Source of the DNA: Marinobacter salinisoli
Lineage (GTDB): Bacteria; Pseudomonadota; Gammaproteobacteria; Pseudomonadales; Oleiphilaceae
Direction: 5' to 3'
Length of the DNA stretch: 64,000 bases
Assembly: GCF_017301335.1 (NCBI RefSeq)
Contig: NZ_CP071247.1
Coordinates: forward strand, 3,162,001 to 3,226,000
Below are positions 1-9,170 of this stretch, piece by piece. Under the pieces are notes generated by a model, which saw only the letters and a list, made by a program, of their open reading frames with translations, was not told the origin of the DNA and did not search any database. The position numbers and the translations under genes were made by a program. The first letter of the stretch is position 1; the number at the start of each line of letters is the position of its first letter.

Positions 1-3000
1 CCGGCAGGAATTCCAGATCCCGGTTCAGCTTGCCCTCGTTCTCCAGCGTATTCATCAGACGACGGTATTCCTCGAGACGCTCGGCGGCGTCTTCGCTGGC
101 GATACTGATGGCCTGGGTCTGGCGGTAATTGTTCTTCAGAACCAGAGCAGCCACATCGTCGGTCATCTCTTCCAGCATGATGTTGCGCTGCTTGGAAGTC
201 AGATCCCCCATGGCCACCGCCTGGTTGAGCAGGATCTTCATGTTGACTTCATGGTCAGAACAATCAACGCCGCCGGAGTTATCGATGAAGTCGGTGTTAA
301 GACGGCCACCGCGCAACGCGAACTCGATCCGGCCCAGCTGGGTCAGGCCCAGGTTACCGCCCTCACCCACCACCTTGCAGCGCAGGTCAGTGCCATTGAT
401 CCGAAGCGCGTCATTGGCTTTGTCGCCGACATCGGAGTGGGTCTCGCTTTCGGCCTTCACATAGGTCCCGATGCCACCAACCCACAGCAGATCCACCTCG
501 GCCTTCAGGATATGACTGATCAGCATGTTGGGCGGTACCTTGTCGGCCTTTATGCCCAGCAGCTTTTTCATCTCCGGGCTCACCGGGATGGACTTTGCGT
601 TGCGACTGAACACGCCACCACCCTTGGAAATAAGCTTGGTGTCGTAATCCGTCCAGGAGGAACGGGGCAGCTCGAACAGGCGCTTGCGCTCTTTATAGCT
701 CTTGTCCGGGTCCGGATTGGGGTCCACGAAGATGTGAATGTGGTTGAACGCGGCCACCAGTTTGGTCTTTTCCGAACACAGCATGCCGTTACCGAAAACG
801 TCACCGCCCATGTCACCAATACCGATGGCGGTAAACTCGTCCATCGCCGGATTGATGCCCATTTCGCGGAAGTGCCGCTCTACTGACACCCAGGCACCCC
901 GTGCGGTGATACCCATCTTCTTGTGGTCATAGCCATTGCTGCCACCGGAGGCAAACGCATCGCCCATCCAGAAGCCGTACTCGGCGGACAGGCCGTTGGC
1001 GATGTCGGAGAAGGTAGCCGTGCCTTTGTCCGCGGCCACCACCAGGTAATGGTCATCTTCATCGTGACGCACCACTCGCTCGGGCGGCTGGATACCGGAT
1101 TCCACCAGGTTGTCGGTGATATCCAGCAAGCCACGGATAAAGGTTTTGTAGGCTTCGATCCCCTCGGCCTGGAATGCCTCACGATCGGAGGGGTCCGGCA
1201 GCCGCTTGGCGACAAAACCGCCTTTGGCGCCAACCGGCACGATGACCGCGTTCTTCACCTGCTGGGCTTTCACCAGCCCCAGAATCTCGGTGCGGTAATC
1301 CTCGAACCGATCCGACCAGCGCAGCCCGCCACGGGCGACCTTGCCACCGCGCAGGTGCACACCCTCGACCCGCGGCGAATAGACGAAGATTTCGAACATC
1401 GGCAGCGGCAGCGGCATGTCGGGGATTTTTGAAGGGTCCAGCTTCACACTGATGTAAGGCTTGTGCCCTCCGCTGCCATCTGGCTGGTAATAGTTCGTTC
1501 GCAGGGTCGCCTGCATGAGCTCCAGGTACAGGCGCAGAACCCGGTCTTCGCTGAGGTTTTCAACCTGATCCAGGCCGGCATTGAACTCAATTTCCAGCTT
1601 CTGCTGCGCCGCCTGGCTCTTGCCGTCACTCTGGTACCGGTCGGGGCTGAAGCGCACCTCAAAGTAATCCAGCAGCGTTCGGGTCAGGTCGACATGATTG
1701 ACCAGGGTGTTGGAGATAAATGTCTGGCTGTTGGACACCCGGATCTGCTGCATATAACGGGCATAGGTGCGCAGCAGCGCGATTTCACGCCAGCTCATGT
1801 AGGAGGACAGCAGCAGACGGTTAAACGCGTCGTTCTCGGCGTCGCCGTGCCATACCCGGCGGAACAGGTCTTCGAAAATAGGCCGGATACGATGAATATC
1901 CACCACACCACCGGTAGAAGACTGCAACGTGAAATCGTGGATCCAGACGGTTTTATCATTGCGATCCACCACCTCGAACGGGTGCTCGCCGATGACCCGA
2001 AATCCGAGGTTGTCGAAAATCGGCATAACGTCGGACAACGGCAGCGGCTCGTTCGGGTAGAACAGCTTGAAGTGCAAGGTGCTCTCGTCTTCTTCCAGCG
2101 CCCGATAGAAACTCATGGCCAGGTCGCTGGATTTCACCGACTCAGTGATGTGTTCCAGATCAATGGCCGCCCGACGCGGAGAGAACATATCGGTGTAGCT
2201 GGACGGAAAGCCGCCGGACCACAGCCGGTACAATTCATTAGCCTGTTCTTCACCGTAAGCTTCACTCAGTGCTTCGTTCAGGCCGTCGCGCCAGGACTGG
2301 GCCAGTTCGATCACCTTGTCGCGGGTTTCGGCGATGGGTAATTGGCGGTTCTCGACCTGTGCCACGCGAATGGTGAACTGAACCCGCGCCAGCACCGATT
2401 CGGAGAAGTGGGTGACAAATTCGATATCCTCGGCATCCAGCCGATCCAACAACACCTGCTCCACTTTCAAGCGAAGTTCGGTGTTGTAGATATCCCGTGG
2501 GAAGAACGCCAGACAGGTCACAAACTGGCCATACACGTCCTCGCGCATGAACAACTCGATACGCCGGCGCTCCTGGATGTAGAGAATGTCCTTGGCCACT
2601 TCCAGCAGCTCATCGGCTTCAATCTGGAACAGCTCATCCCGCGGATAAGTGGTCAGAATCTGCTCCAGCTCTTTACCCGCGTAGTCATCACGCATGAAGC
2701 CCGACTGCTCCATCACGCCCTCAACCTTGCGGCGCAGCAGCGGAATCTCATCCGGTCGCTCGTTATAGACCCGTGACGTGTACAGGCCGAGGAAACGGCG
2801 TTCCCCGACCACTTCACCTTTGCTATTGAATTTTTTAACCGCAATGTAGTCAGGGTAGGCAGGACGGTGTACCCGTGAACGCTGAGCCGACTTGGCGAAC
2901 GTAAAAATGTCGTCAGTCCGGGTCATTTCATGGCGGGTCCGCTGGGGCAGCTCATTCAGCCGCACCCGATCCGGACGCTCGTTGTTGACCCGCAGGATGC

Positions 3001-3781
3001 CCAGCTCCGAGTTCTCGACGCGACGAACCACCATGCCGCTCTTGTCCCGGGCAAAATCGTACTCGTCGTAGCCAAGGAACGTAAAATGATCCTTCACCAG
3101 CCAGTTCAGAAACGCCCGCGCTTCTTCTTTCTCCTCGTCGCTGATGCCCGCCTTGGTGTCATCCAGTTCGTCGAGGATCTCGCAGACTTTTTGGGTCACC
3201 ACCGGGAAATCGTCAACGGCGACCCGAACCTCTTCCAGCACCTCCTGAATGGCATTTTCAAGGCTTTTCAGGTCGGCCGGATCGCTGTGGCGATCGATCT
3301 CAAGCACAATGAAGGCTTCGTACTCGGTCTTTTTGGTCGTCTTCCGCCCCGACACCAGCTTGCTCAGCTTACCGTCCGCATTGCGCTCTACCGGCAGGAT
3401 CGAGTACTGGATTGAGTGGGTACCGATTTCCCGCTGGTTGATGGCAATCCGCAGGGAGTCGATCAGAAACGGAATATTCGGGTGCAGAATAAAAATAACG
3501 GTATGGGTTGACTGCCAACCATCGCTTTCCAGATCCGGATTGAATACGGCGACCGGGGTTTCGTCCGAATGGCGCTTTTGCAGGAACTGCCAGGACGCCA
3601 ACACCGCACCATAGGTATCCGAGAATCGGCGACTCGTAAGTTCCTCAAGAGGAATATGAGCGTAGTGCTGTTTGGCAAACTCACTGATTTTCTTTGCTTC
3701 TGTTTTTGTGATCTTCTGGGCGAACGCATCAGCCAACTGCTCGAAGAACTGATCCTTGCTGGCTACTGTCACTGCATTCAT
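1..3781 (-). CDS. gdhB: NAD-dependent glutamate dehydrogenase, large (GDH-180) type, 3' end outside window
   Basis: Cytoplasmic enzyme that oxidatively deaminates glutamate to 2-oxoglutarate and ammonia with NAD. About 1,260 N-terminal residues are present. The frame is open to base 1, so roughly the last 350 residues of a family that is usually about 1,600 long are missing. The start reads MNAVTVASKDQFFEQL. A long regulatory N-terminal half precedes the catalytic core, which is recognised by ARGGLRWSDRFEDYRTE near residue 817, KNAVIVPVGAKGGF near 843 and the Rossmann-type GIGDMGGDVFGNGM near 987. It is divergent from the MoxR operon across a 165-base gap. The symbol follows Pseudomonas usage. 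No frameshift was seen in the parts read. Confidence 0.95.
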   Translation of the reverse strand, partial: MNAVTVASKDQFFEQLADAFAQKITKTEAKKISEFAKQHYAHIPLEELTSRRFSDTYGAVLASWQFLQKRHSDETPVAVFNPDLESDGWQSTHTVIFILHPNIPFLIDSLRIAINQREIGTHSIQYSILPVERNADGKLSKLVSGRKTTKKTEYEAFIVLEIDRHSDPADLKSLENAIQEVLEEVRVAVDDFPVVTQKVCEILDELDDTKAGISDEEKEEARAFLNWLVKDHFTFLGYDEYDFARDKSGMVVRRVENSELGILRVNNERPDRVRLNELPQRTRHEMTRTDDIFTFAKSAQRSRVHRPAYPDYIAVKKFNSKGEVVGERRFLGLYTSRVYNERPDEIPLLRRKVEGVMEQSGFMRDDYAGKELEQILTTYPRDELFQIEADELLEVAKDILYIQERRRIELFMREDVYGQFVTCLAFFPRDIYNTELRLKVEQVLLDRLDAEDIEFVTHFSESVLARVQFTIRVAQVENRQLPIAETRDKVIELAQSWRDGLNEALSEAYGEEQANELYRLWSGGFPSSYTDMFSPRRAAIDLEHITESVKSSDLAMSFYRALEEDESTLHFKLFYPNEPLPLSDVMPIFDNLGFRVIGEHPFEVVDRNDKTVWIHDFTLQSSTGGVVDIHRIRPIFEDLFRRVWHGDAENDAFNRLLLSSYMSWREIALLRTYARYMQQIRVSNSQTFISNTLVNHVDLTRTLLDYFEVRFSPDRYQSDGKSQAAQQKLEIEFNAGLDQVENLSEDRVLRLYLELMQATLRTNYYQPDGSGGHKPYISVKLDPSKIPDMPLPLPMFEIFVYSPRVEGVHLRGGKVARGGLRWSDRFEDYRTEILGLVKAQQVKNAVIVPVGAKGGFVAKRLPDPSDREAFQAEGIEAYKTFIRGLLDITDNLVESGIQPPERVVRHDEDDHYLVVAADKGTATFSDIANGLSAEYGFWMGDAFASGGSNGYDHKKMGITARGAWVSVERHFREMGINPAMDEFTAIGIGDMGGDVFGNGMLCSEKTKLVAAFNHIHIFVDPNPDPDKSYKERKRLFELPRSSWTDYDTKLISKGGGVFSRNAKSIPVSPEMKKLLGIKADKVPPNMLISHILKAEVDLLWVGGIGTYVKAESETHSDVGDKANDALRINGTDLRCKVVGEGGNLGLTQLGRIEFALRGGRLNTDFIDNSGGVDCSDHEVNMKILLNQAVAMGDLTSKQRNIMLEEMTDDVAALVLKNNYRQTQAISIASEDAAERLEEYRRLMNTLENEGKLNRDLEFLP

Positions 3782-3946
3782 GTTTAACCTCGGTGAGTGT
3801 GAAATAAACGTAATCGACGAAACGTCACATAAGGATAGTCAAACCCTTGATTTTTGCCGTTGAGACACCAAAACTGCGGCAACTACCTACGGACGATATT
3901 TGTTGTTCTAGAAAGCCAAAAAACCAAGTGGGAGCAATCACTTCCG

Positions 3947-4909
3947 ATGTCGCTTCAGCATACGTTCGGTGAGCTCAGATCGCAGTTAGCAAAACGGATA
4001 ATTGGGCAGGAAAAACTGGTTGATCGTCTCCTTATCGCACTTCTGGCAGACGGTCATTTGCTGGTCGAGGGAGCCCCCGGCCTCGCAAAAACCACTGCCA
4101 TCAAGGCACTTGCCGATCATCTGGAAGGTGATTTCCACCGAATCCAGTTTACCCCTGACCTATTACCCTCTGATGTCACCGGCAGTGAAATCTATCGGGC
4201 AGAAACCGGCCAGTTTGAATTCCAGCGCGGTCCGATTTTCCACAACCTGGTGCTTGCCGATGAGATCAACCGTGCGCCGGCCAAAGTGCAATCCGCACTG
4301 CTGGAAGCCATGGGCGAAAGGCAGGTCAGCGTTGGGCTGAAAACCTTCGCGTTGCCATCACTGTTTATGGTGATGGCGACCCAGAACCCGATCGAACAGG
4401 AGGGTACTTACCCGCTACCTGAAGCCCAGCTCGACCGTTTCCTGATGCAAGTCATCATTGACTACCCGTCAGCAGACGCAGAGCGGGCAATCCTGCATTT
4501 GGCGCGCAACGACTATCGTCAGGGGCAACCAGACGCCAACACCAGAGTCAGTGCCGAACAAGTCTTTGGCGCCCGCAACGAAGTGGCTGATCTGCATATG
4601 GCAGAGCCGGTCGAACGCTATCTCTTGGCTTTGGTACTGGCTACACGTAATGCTACGGATATCGATCCGGAACTGGCACGCTGGACCGCGTTCGGGGCCA
4701 GCCCCCGGGGAACCATTGCGCTGGATCGCTGCGCCCGCGCCCTGGCCTGGCTGGATGGTCGCGATTACGTGACGCCCGAGGATGTGCGCGCGATGGCGTT
4801 TGATGTGCTGCGGCACCGGATTCTGCTGACCTTTGAAGCCGAGGCCGAGGGCGTCACCGCCGACACCGTGATTCAGCGCTTGATCGACAGGGTGCCGGTC
4901 ACCGCCTGA
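3947..4909 (+). CDS. MoxR-family AAA+ ATPase
   Basis: A 320-residue AAA+ ATPase of the MoxR group, which act as chaperone-like partners of von Willebrand A (VWA) proteins. Walker A is GAPGLAKTT (residues 42-50), Walker B is LVLADEIN (101-108), and sensor 1 lies in MATQNPIEQEGTYPLPEAQ. The frame can be opened upstream from a TTG at 3854, but I prefer the ATG at 3947: the family starts close to this point, and GGGAG lies 12 bases before it. It is the first gene of a six-gene operon with DUF58, DUF4381 and VWA proteins, the usual MoxR context. Its client is unknown; the neighbouring VWA proteins are the obvious candidates. Confidence 0.93.
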   Translation: MSLQHTFGELRSQLAKRIIGQEKLVDRLLIALLADGHLLVEGAPGLAKTTAIKALADHLEGDFHRIQFTPDLLPSDVTGSEIYRAETGQFEFQRGPIFHNLVLADEINRAPAKVQSALLEAMGERQVSVGLKTFALPSLFMVMATQNPIEQEGTYPLPEAQLDRFLMQVIIDYPSADAERAILHLARNDYRQGQPDANTRVSAEQVFGARNEVADLHMAEPVERYLLALVLATRNATDIDPELARWTAFGASPRGTIALDRCARALAWLDGRDYVTPEDVRAMAFDVLRHRILLTFEAEAEGVTADTVIQRLIDRVPVTA

Positions 4910-4941
4910 GCCCCCAATTTGGACAGACTGATAACGCCAAC

Positions 4942-5883
4942 ATGGCCACCATTGATGCAGTAACCCACATCAGCCTGCCCGACCTGATCCGACTGCAGGC
5001 GGATGCCCGAGCGCTGACCTTACCGTCCGCGAAGCCCGCCCGTGCGCGTCAGGCGGGGATGCAACGCTCTCCCCAGCGTGGCCGGGGCATGGCGTTTGCC
5101 GAAGTGCGTCAGTACCAGCCCGGCGACGACATCCGCAGTATCGATTGGCGCGTCACCGCACGCCGGCAGGCGCCCCACACCAAGCTCTATGAAGAGGAAC
5201 GGGAACGCCCCATCCTCCTGATCTGCGACCTCGGCCCAACCATGTTCTTTGCCAGCACCGGCGCCTACAAGCAGGTGCGCGCCGCCCAGATTACCGGGCT
5301 GCTGGCCTGGCTGGCGCTGTGGTCGGGTGATCAGGTGGGCGGCATTGTGTTTAACGGCAAGACACTGAGCGTGCAGCGCCCCGCCAGGCGTAAAAAATCC
5401 GTGTTGCGCCTGCTGGACACGCTGGCCGAACAGCAGCACAGCCCGACGGAAGAACCAGACGCACTGCCCCCCTACTCCGGCAACTCCCTGGACCATGCGT
5501 TGATAGAAGCCCGACGGGTTGCGCACACCGGGAGCCGGATTTTTGTCATCAGCGATTTTCTGTCGGTGTCAGCCGATACCTCAACGCATCTGGGTGTGTT
5601 GGTCCGCCACAACGCCGTCAACGCCCTGCGCATTGTGGACCCACTGGAACAGCGGTTGCCCGACCATGGCCATTTCGCCGTAGCAGGGCCGCAGGGCCCG
5701 GTCTGGTTTGATGCCGGCAACCGACGTTTTCAGGAAGCCTGGCAAGAGAAGGTAGCCGCCCACGAAGCCCGACTGGAAGAGTGCTTCCGGACCTCGCAGG
5801 TGGCGACGGCGCTGTTTTCCACGAACGCCGACCCCGCCACCACTCTGAAACCTCTGCTGGGGCCCGGGGGCCGGATCGGATGA
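4942..5883 (+). CDS. DUF58 domain protein
   Basis: A 313-residue DUF58 protein, the regular partner of MoxR ATPases. The family signature is seen as GMAFAEVRQYQPGDDIRSID followed by WRVTAR around residues 49-74. The region after it (ERPILLICDLGPTMFF) resembles the first strand of a VWA-like fold but has no intact DxSxS metal site. There is no clear membrane segment, so a cytoplasmic or peripheral location is inferred. It begins 32 bases after moxR, and its stop overlaps the next start (ATGA). The biochemical role of DUF58 is not established. Confidence 0.92.
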   Translation: MATIDAVTHISLPDLIRLQADARALTLPSAKPARARQAGMQRSPQRGRGMAFAEVRQYQPGDDIRSIDWRVTARRQAPHTKLYEEERERPILLICDLGPTMFFASTGAYKQVRAAQITGLLAWLALWSGDQVGGIVFNGKTLSVQRPARRKKSVLRLLDTLAEQQHSPTEEPDALPPYSGNSLDHALIEARRVAHTGSRIFVISDFLSVSADTSTHLGVLVRHNAVNALRIVDPLEQRLPDHGHFAVAGPQGPVWFDAGNRRFQEAWQEKVAAHEARLEECFRTSQVATALFSTNADPATTLKPLLGPGGRIG

Positions 5884-6347
5884 CGCCCCAGGATCCTCTC
5901 AGCGCACTGCGGGATATTCACCTGCCGGCCACCGGTGGCTTCTGGCCCCCGGCACCGGGCTGGTGGGCGCTCGCCATGATTCTGCTGGTGGCGGTCATTA
6001 CTCTGGTCTGGCTCACCCATACCCGCCGCCAGAAGACGCGCTGGCACCGGCAGGCCAAGTCCGAGCTGGCCGATCTGGAACAGCGCCAGGCGCCGGACGC
6101 AGCCTGGTTCGCCCAACTTAACAGCCTTCTGAAGCGGGCCGCCCGACAGCGATACCCCGAACGGCACCCGGAGGCCCTGTCGGGAGAGGCATGGATCGCG
6201 TTTCTGCTGGAAAAAGCCCCGGGTGAGCGCATCGCCGCCCGCCCCGTGGTTGAAGCCCTGGTTCACAGCGCCTGGCAGCCCGACGTCACGGCCGACCCTC
6301 ACCAGGCACTTGAGTTCGCCCGACGCTGGCTCAGGAGGCAGTCATGA
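5880..6347 (+). CDS. DUF4381 membrane protein
   Basis: A 155-residue protein with one strong membrane segment near residues 20-45 (GWWALAMILLVAVITLVWL) and a cytoplasmic helical tail, as in the DUF4381 family that sits between DUF58 and BatA-type genes. The start at 5880 overlaps the DUF58 stop by four bases, and its own stop overlaps the next ATG in the same way. An upstream in-frame start at 5781 would lie wholly inside the DUF58 gene and was discounted. Function is unknown; the tight coupling suggests a membrane subunit of the MoxR/VWA assembly. Confidence 0.85.
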   Translation: MTPQDPLSALRDIHLPATGGFWPPAPGWWALAMILLVAVITLVWLTHTRRQKTRWHRQAKSELADLEQRQAPDAAWFAQLNSLLKRAARQRYPERHPEALSGEAWIAFLLEKAPGERIAARPVVEALVHSAWQPDVTADPHQALEFARRWLRRQS

Positions 6348-7369
6348 TCGGCTTTGCCTATCCCTGGCTGCTGGTTCTGGCTTTGGTGCCATTACTACTG
6401 CAATGGCGCAGGCCCTCGGCACAATCGGTGGACGCTCCGGTGCTGCCTGTCGGCCACTGGCTGTCTGACCTGCCGGGAGTAAGCCAGAGCGGTACCGCAA
6501 CCCCACTTTGGCAGAGGGCACTGTTGCTGTTGGCGTGGCTCCTGCTGGTGACGGCACTGGCCCGGCCCCAGCATGTCGGCGAGCAGATACAGCAACCGGT
6601 TTCCGGCCGTGATCTTATGCTGGTGGTGGACATTTCCCCCAGCATGGACGAACAGGACATGATCCTGCAGGGGCGCAGCATCAATCGCCTGCAGGCGGTC
6701 AAACTGGTATTGAACGATTTTGTTGCCAACCGACAGGGTGACCGGTTGGGGCTGATCCTGTTCGGCACCCAGCCTTACGTACAGGCACCGCTGACCTTTG
6801 ACCTGCAAACCCTGCGCACCCTGATGAGTGAGGCCGGCCTGGGCATGGCCGGGCGGGCCACCGCCATTGGTGATGCCGTCGGCCTTGCGGTAAAGCGGTT
6901 GCGCGATCGACCGCAGGACCAGCGAGTGGTAATTTTGCTGACCGACGGCGCCAACACCGCCGGCGAAATCACGCCGGACAAAGCCACCGAAATCGCCGAG
7001 GCGGCCAGCGTTCGGTTGTACACCATTGGCATCGGAGCCGAATCCATGATCCAGCGGGGGCTGCTCGGTTCCCGCCGGGTCAACCCATCCCGGGACCTCG
7101 ACGAAGCGCTGCTGACCCGCATGGCGGAGCAAACCGGCGGGCAGTATTTCAGGGCCCGCAGCCTGCCGGAACTGGAACTGATTTACGAGAGCATAAACCA
7201 GCTCGAACCCATCGAACTGGAAGGTAAGTTCTACCGCCCCATCACCGATCTGTACTTCTGGCCCGCGGGTGTTTCAGCACTGCTGGGGCTGGGTATCTTT
7301 ATTGCCAGACTACTAAGGTCCCGGCGCCTGGCCCGGCAACCGGCAACCGAGGGAGGGGCACATGACTGA
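6344..7369 (+). CDS. VWA domain membrane protein, BatA type
   Basis: A 341-residue protein with two N-terminal membrane segments (about 5-20 and 58-73), a VWA domain facing the periplasm, and a C-terminal membrane segment near 305-325. The metal-ion-dependent adhesion site is intact: DISPS at 96-100, with a later TDGANT motif. This matches BatA, named for aerotolerance in Bacteroides. Start and stop overlap both neighbours, so translation is probably coupled. The ligand is unknown; assembly with the BatB/C-type protein that follows is inferred. Confidence 0.9.
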   Translation: MIGFAYPWLLVLALVPLLLQWRRPSAQSVDAPVLPVGHWLSDLPGVSQSGTATPLWQRALLLLAWLLLVTALARPQHVGEQIQQPVSGRDLMLVVDISPSMDEQDMILQGRSINRLQAVKLVLNDFVANRQGDRLGLILFGTQPYVQAPLTFDLQTLRTLMSEAGLGMAGRATAIGDAVGLAVKRLRDRPQDQRVVILLTDGANTAGEITPDKATEIAEAASVRLYTIGIGAESMIQRGLLGSRRVNPSRDLDEALLTRMAEQTGGQYFRARSLPELELIYESINQLEPIELEGKFYRPITDLYFWPAGVSALLGLGIFIARLLRSRRLARQPATEGGAHD

Positions 7370-9170
7370 GTTCCATTTTCTGCGCCCAGCCTGGTTACTG
7401 CTGCTTCTTTTGCTGCCGGTGATGGCGCTGGTTTTTCGCCGTCTGAGCCTGGGCGACAGCGGCTGGGGCCGGGTCATTCCTGAACGTTTGCTGGCGCCGG
7501 TGATACGACACCGGGGCTCGTCCGGGAAAACGTCTCGCTCCCCCCTGCTGCCGGTGATGGCCGCAGTCGTGGTTCTGGCCATTGCGCTGGCAGGTCCGGC
7601 CTGGCGCCAGGCCCCGACCCCACTCAAACAGCAAGGTGACAGCCTGGTGATTGTTCTGGACCTGTCCCTGTCCATGCTGGCCACCGACGTTGAGCCCAAC
7701 CGCCTGACTCTGGCTAAGCGCAAGATCCGCGACATTCTTGCGGCCCGTCAGGGTAGCCTGAACGGCCTGATCGTCTACGCAGCCGACACCCACGTGGTGG
7801 CGCCCCTGACCGACGACGGGAAAACCATCGAGTCCATGCTCGATGTACTGGACCCGGTAATCATGCCGGCTCCCGGCAACCGGACCGATCTTGCCATCAC
7901 TCAGGCGCGCCAGCTGCTGGATAACGGGGCCCCCGGCGAGGGACGCATCCTGTTAATTTCCGACGATGTCCATGAGCGCTACTACCCCATCATTGAGGAA
8001 ACGCTGGACTCTGGCGACATTCCCCTCAGCACACTGGTTGTCGGCACCGTCGAGGGCGGCCCCATCCCCCTCGCCAAGCGCGGGTTCATCCGGGATAACG
8101 GCAACATTGTAGTGACTCGGGCCAACCGGGAAGGCCTGGGCGAACTGGCCCGACAAACCGGTGGACTCAGCCATACCCTAACCCTCGATAACACCGACAT
8201 TGATGCCCTGGCGCTGGCGGCTTCTGACCAGGATGAATGGCAGGATAAGGACAGCGGACAGTCTATCCAGCAGTGGCAGGACGATGGCTATTGGCTGATG
8301 TGGCTGGTCCTGCCGCTGTTTTTGATCGGCTGGCGTCGGGGCGCGTTCGCCGCCCTGTTGCTGACGACCCTACCGTTGACCCCGCAGCCGGCCCAGGCCA
8401 TGGACTGGGACGCCCTCTGGCAACGGGAAGACCAGCGGGCACCAGAACTGATCAGGGACAATCCAAAAACTGCGGCAGACCAGCTGACATCGCCGGAATG
8501 GCGAGGATCGGCGCTGTACCGGGCCGAAAACTACGATCAGGCCGCGCGTGCTTTTGCCCAGTCAGACAGCGCCCGGGCAGACTACAACCGGGGTAATGCC
8601 CTGGCCCGCGCCGGCAAGCTGGAGCAAGCCATCCAGGCTTACGACCAAGCCCTGGCCAAATCCCCCGACCTGCAGGACGCTCAGTTCAACCGGGACCTGG
8701 TGCAACAGCTGCTTGACCAGCAACAGCAGCAACAGAGCGGCTCCGGGCAGCAAGATGGCGAACAGAACCAGGATAATCGCGCTGGCGGATCGTCACAGGG
8801 TGGCGACCAGCAACCACCCTCGGACTCGGAATCGTCACAGGAGCCATCACAGGGCGAAGGCTCCGGCGATCAGCCGCAGGAATCCGGCGCGCCTGAAAGC
8901 GCACAGAATCAGGGCCAGCAGCCGGGCAGCGAGGCCGAACAGGAGCAGCCCCAGCCGGCGACAGCCGGGGCGGATTCGGGTGACGGGCAAAACCAGCCCG
9001 ATAAACGGGTCGAGGCACCAGCCCCGATATCAGAAACCCCGCTTTCGCAAGGCCAGGAACAGTGGCTGCGGCGAATTCCCGATGACCCGGGCGGACTTCT
9101 GAAACGCAAATTTCTGCAGCAGTATCAGGAACGTCAGACCCCATCAGACGAGGGCGATACACCATGGTAA
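7362..9170 (+). CDS. VWA-TPR fusion protein, BatB/BatC type
   Basis: A 602-residue protein joining functions that are separate BatB and BatC genes in some bacteria. It has N-terminal membrane segments (about 8-25 and 62-79), a VWA domain with DLSLS at 100-104, and two hydrophobic segments near 305-350. Tetratricopeptide-like repeats follow (about 350-455, including DYNRGNALARAGKLEQAIQA). A roughly 145-residue tail is rich in Gln, Ser, Gly and Pro, with a run of glutamines near its start. It overlaps batA by 8 bases and batD by 7. The tail looks disordered and could be an extended linker or docking surface. Confidence 0.9.
   Translation: MTEFHFLRPAWLLLLLLLPVMALVFRRLSLGDSGWGRVIPERLLAPVIRHRGSSGKTSRSPLLPVMAAVVVLAIALAGPAWRQAPTPLKQQGDSLVIVLDLSLSMLATDVEPNRLTLAKRKIRDILAARQGSLNGLIVYAADTHVVAPLTDDGKTIESMLDVLDPVIMPAPGNRTDLAITQARQLLDNGAPGEGRILLISDDVHERYYPIIEETLDSGDIPLSTLVVGTVEGGPIPLAKRGFIRDNGNIVVTRANREGLGELARQTGGLSHTLTLDNTDIDALALAASDQDEWQDKDSGQSIQQWQDDGYWLMWLVLPLFLIGWRRGAFAALLLTTLPLTPQPAQAMDWDALWQREDQRAPELIRDNPKTAADQLTSPEWRGSALYRAENYDQAARAFAQSDSARADYNRGNALARAGKLEQAIQAYDQALAKSPDLQDAQFNRDLVQQLLDQQQQQQSGSGQQDGEQNQDNRAGGSSQGGDQQPPSDSESSQEPSQGEGSGDQPQESGAPESAQNQGQQPGSEAEQEQPQPATAGADSGDGQNQPDKRVEAPAPISETPLSQGQEQWLRRIPDDPGGLLKRKFLQQYQERQTPSDEGDTPW

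Noticed and set aside
251..2776. Several plus-strand frames opposite the glutamate dehydrogenase gene
   Set aside because: The minus strand encodes continuous, motif-bearing dehydrogenase over this whole region.
8700..9100. CAG-rich tract as a DNA repeat
   Set aside because: It encodes the Gln/Ser-rich tail of the VWA-TPR protein in frame with mixed codons; there is no true tandem DNA repeat.
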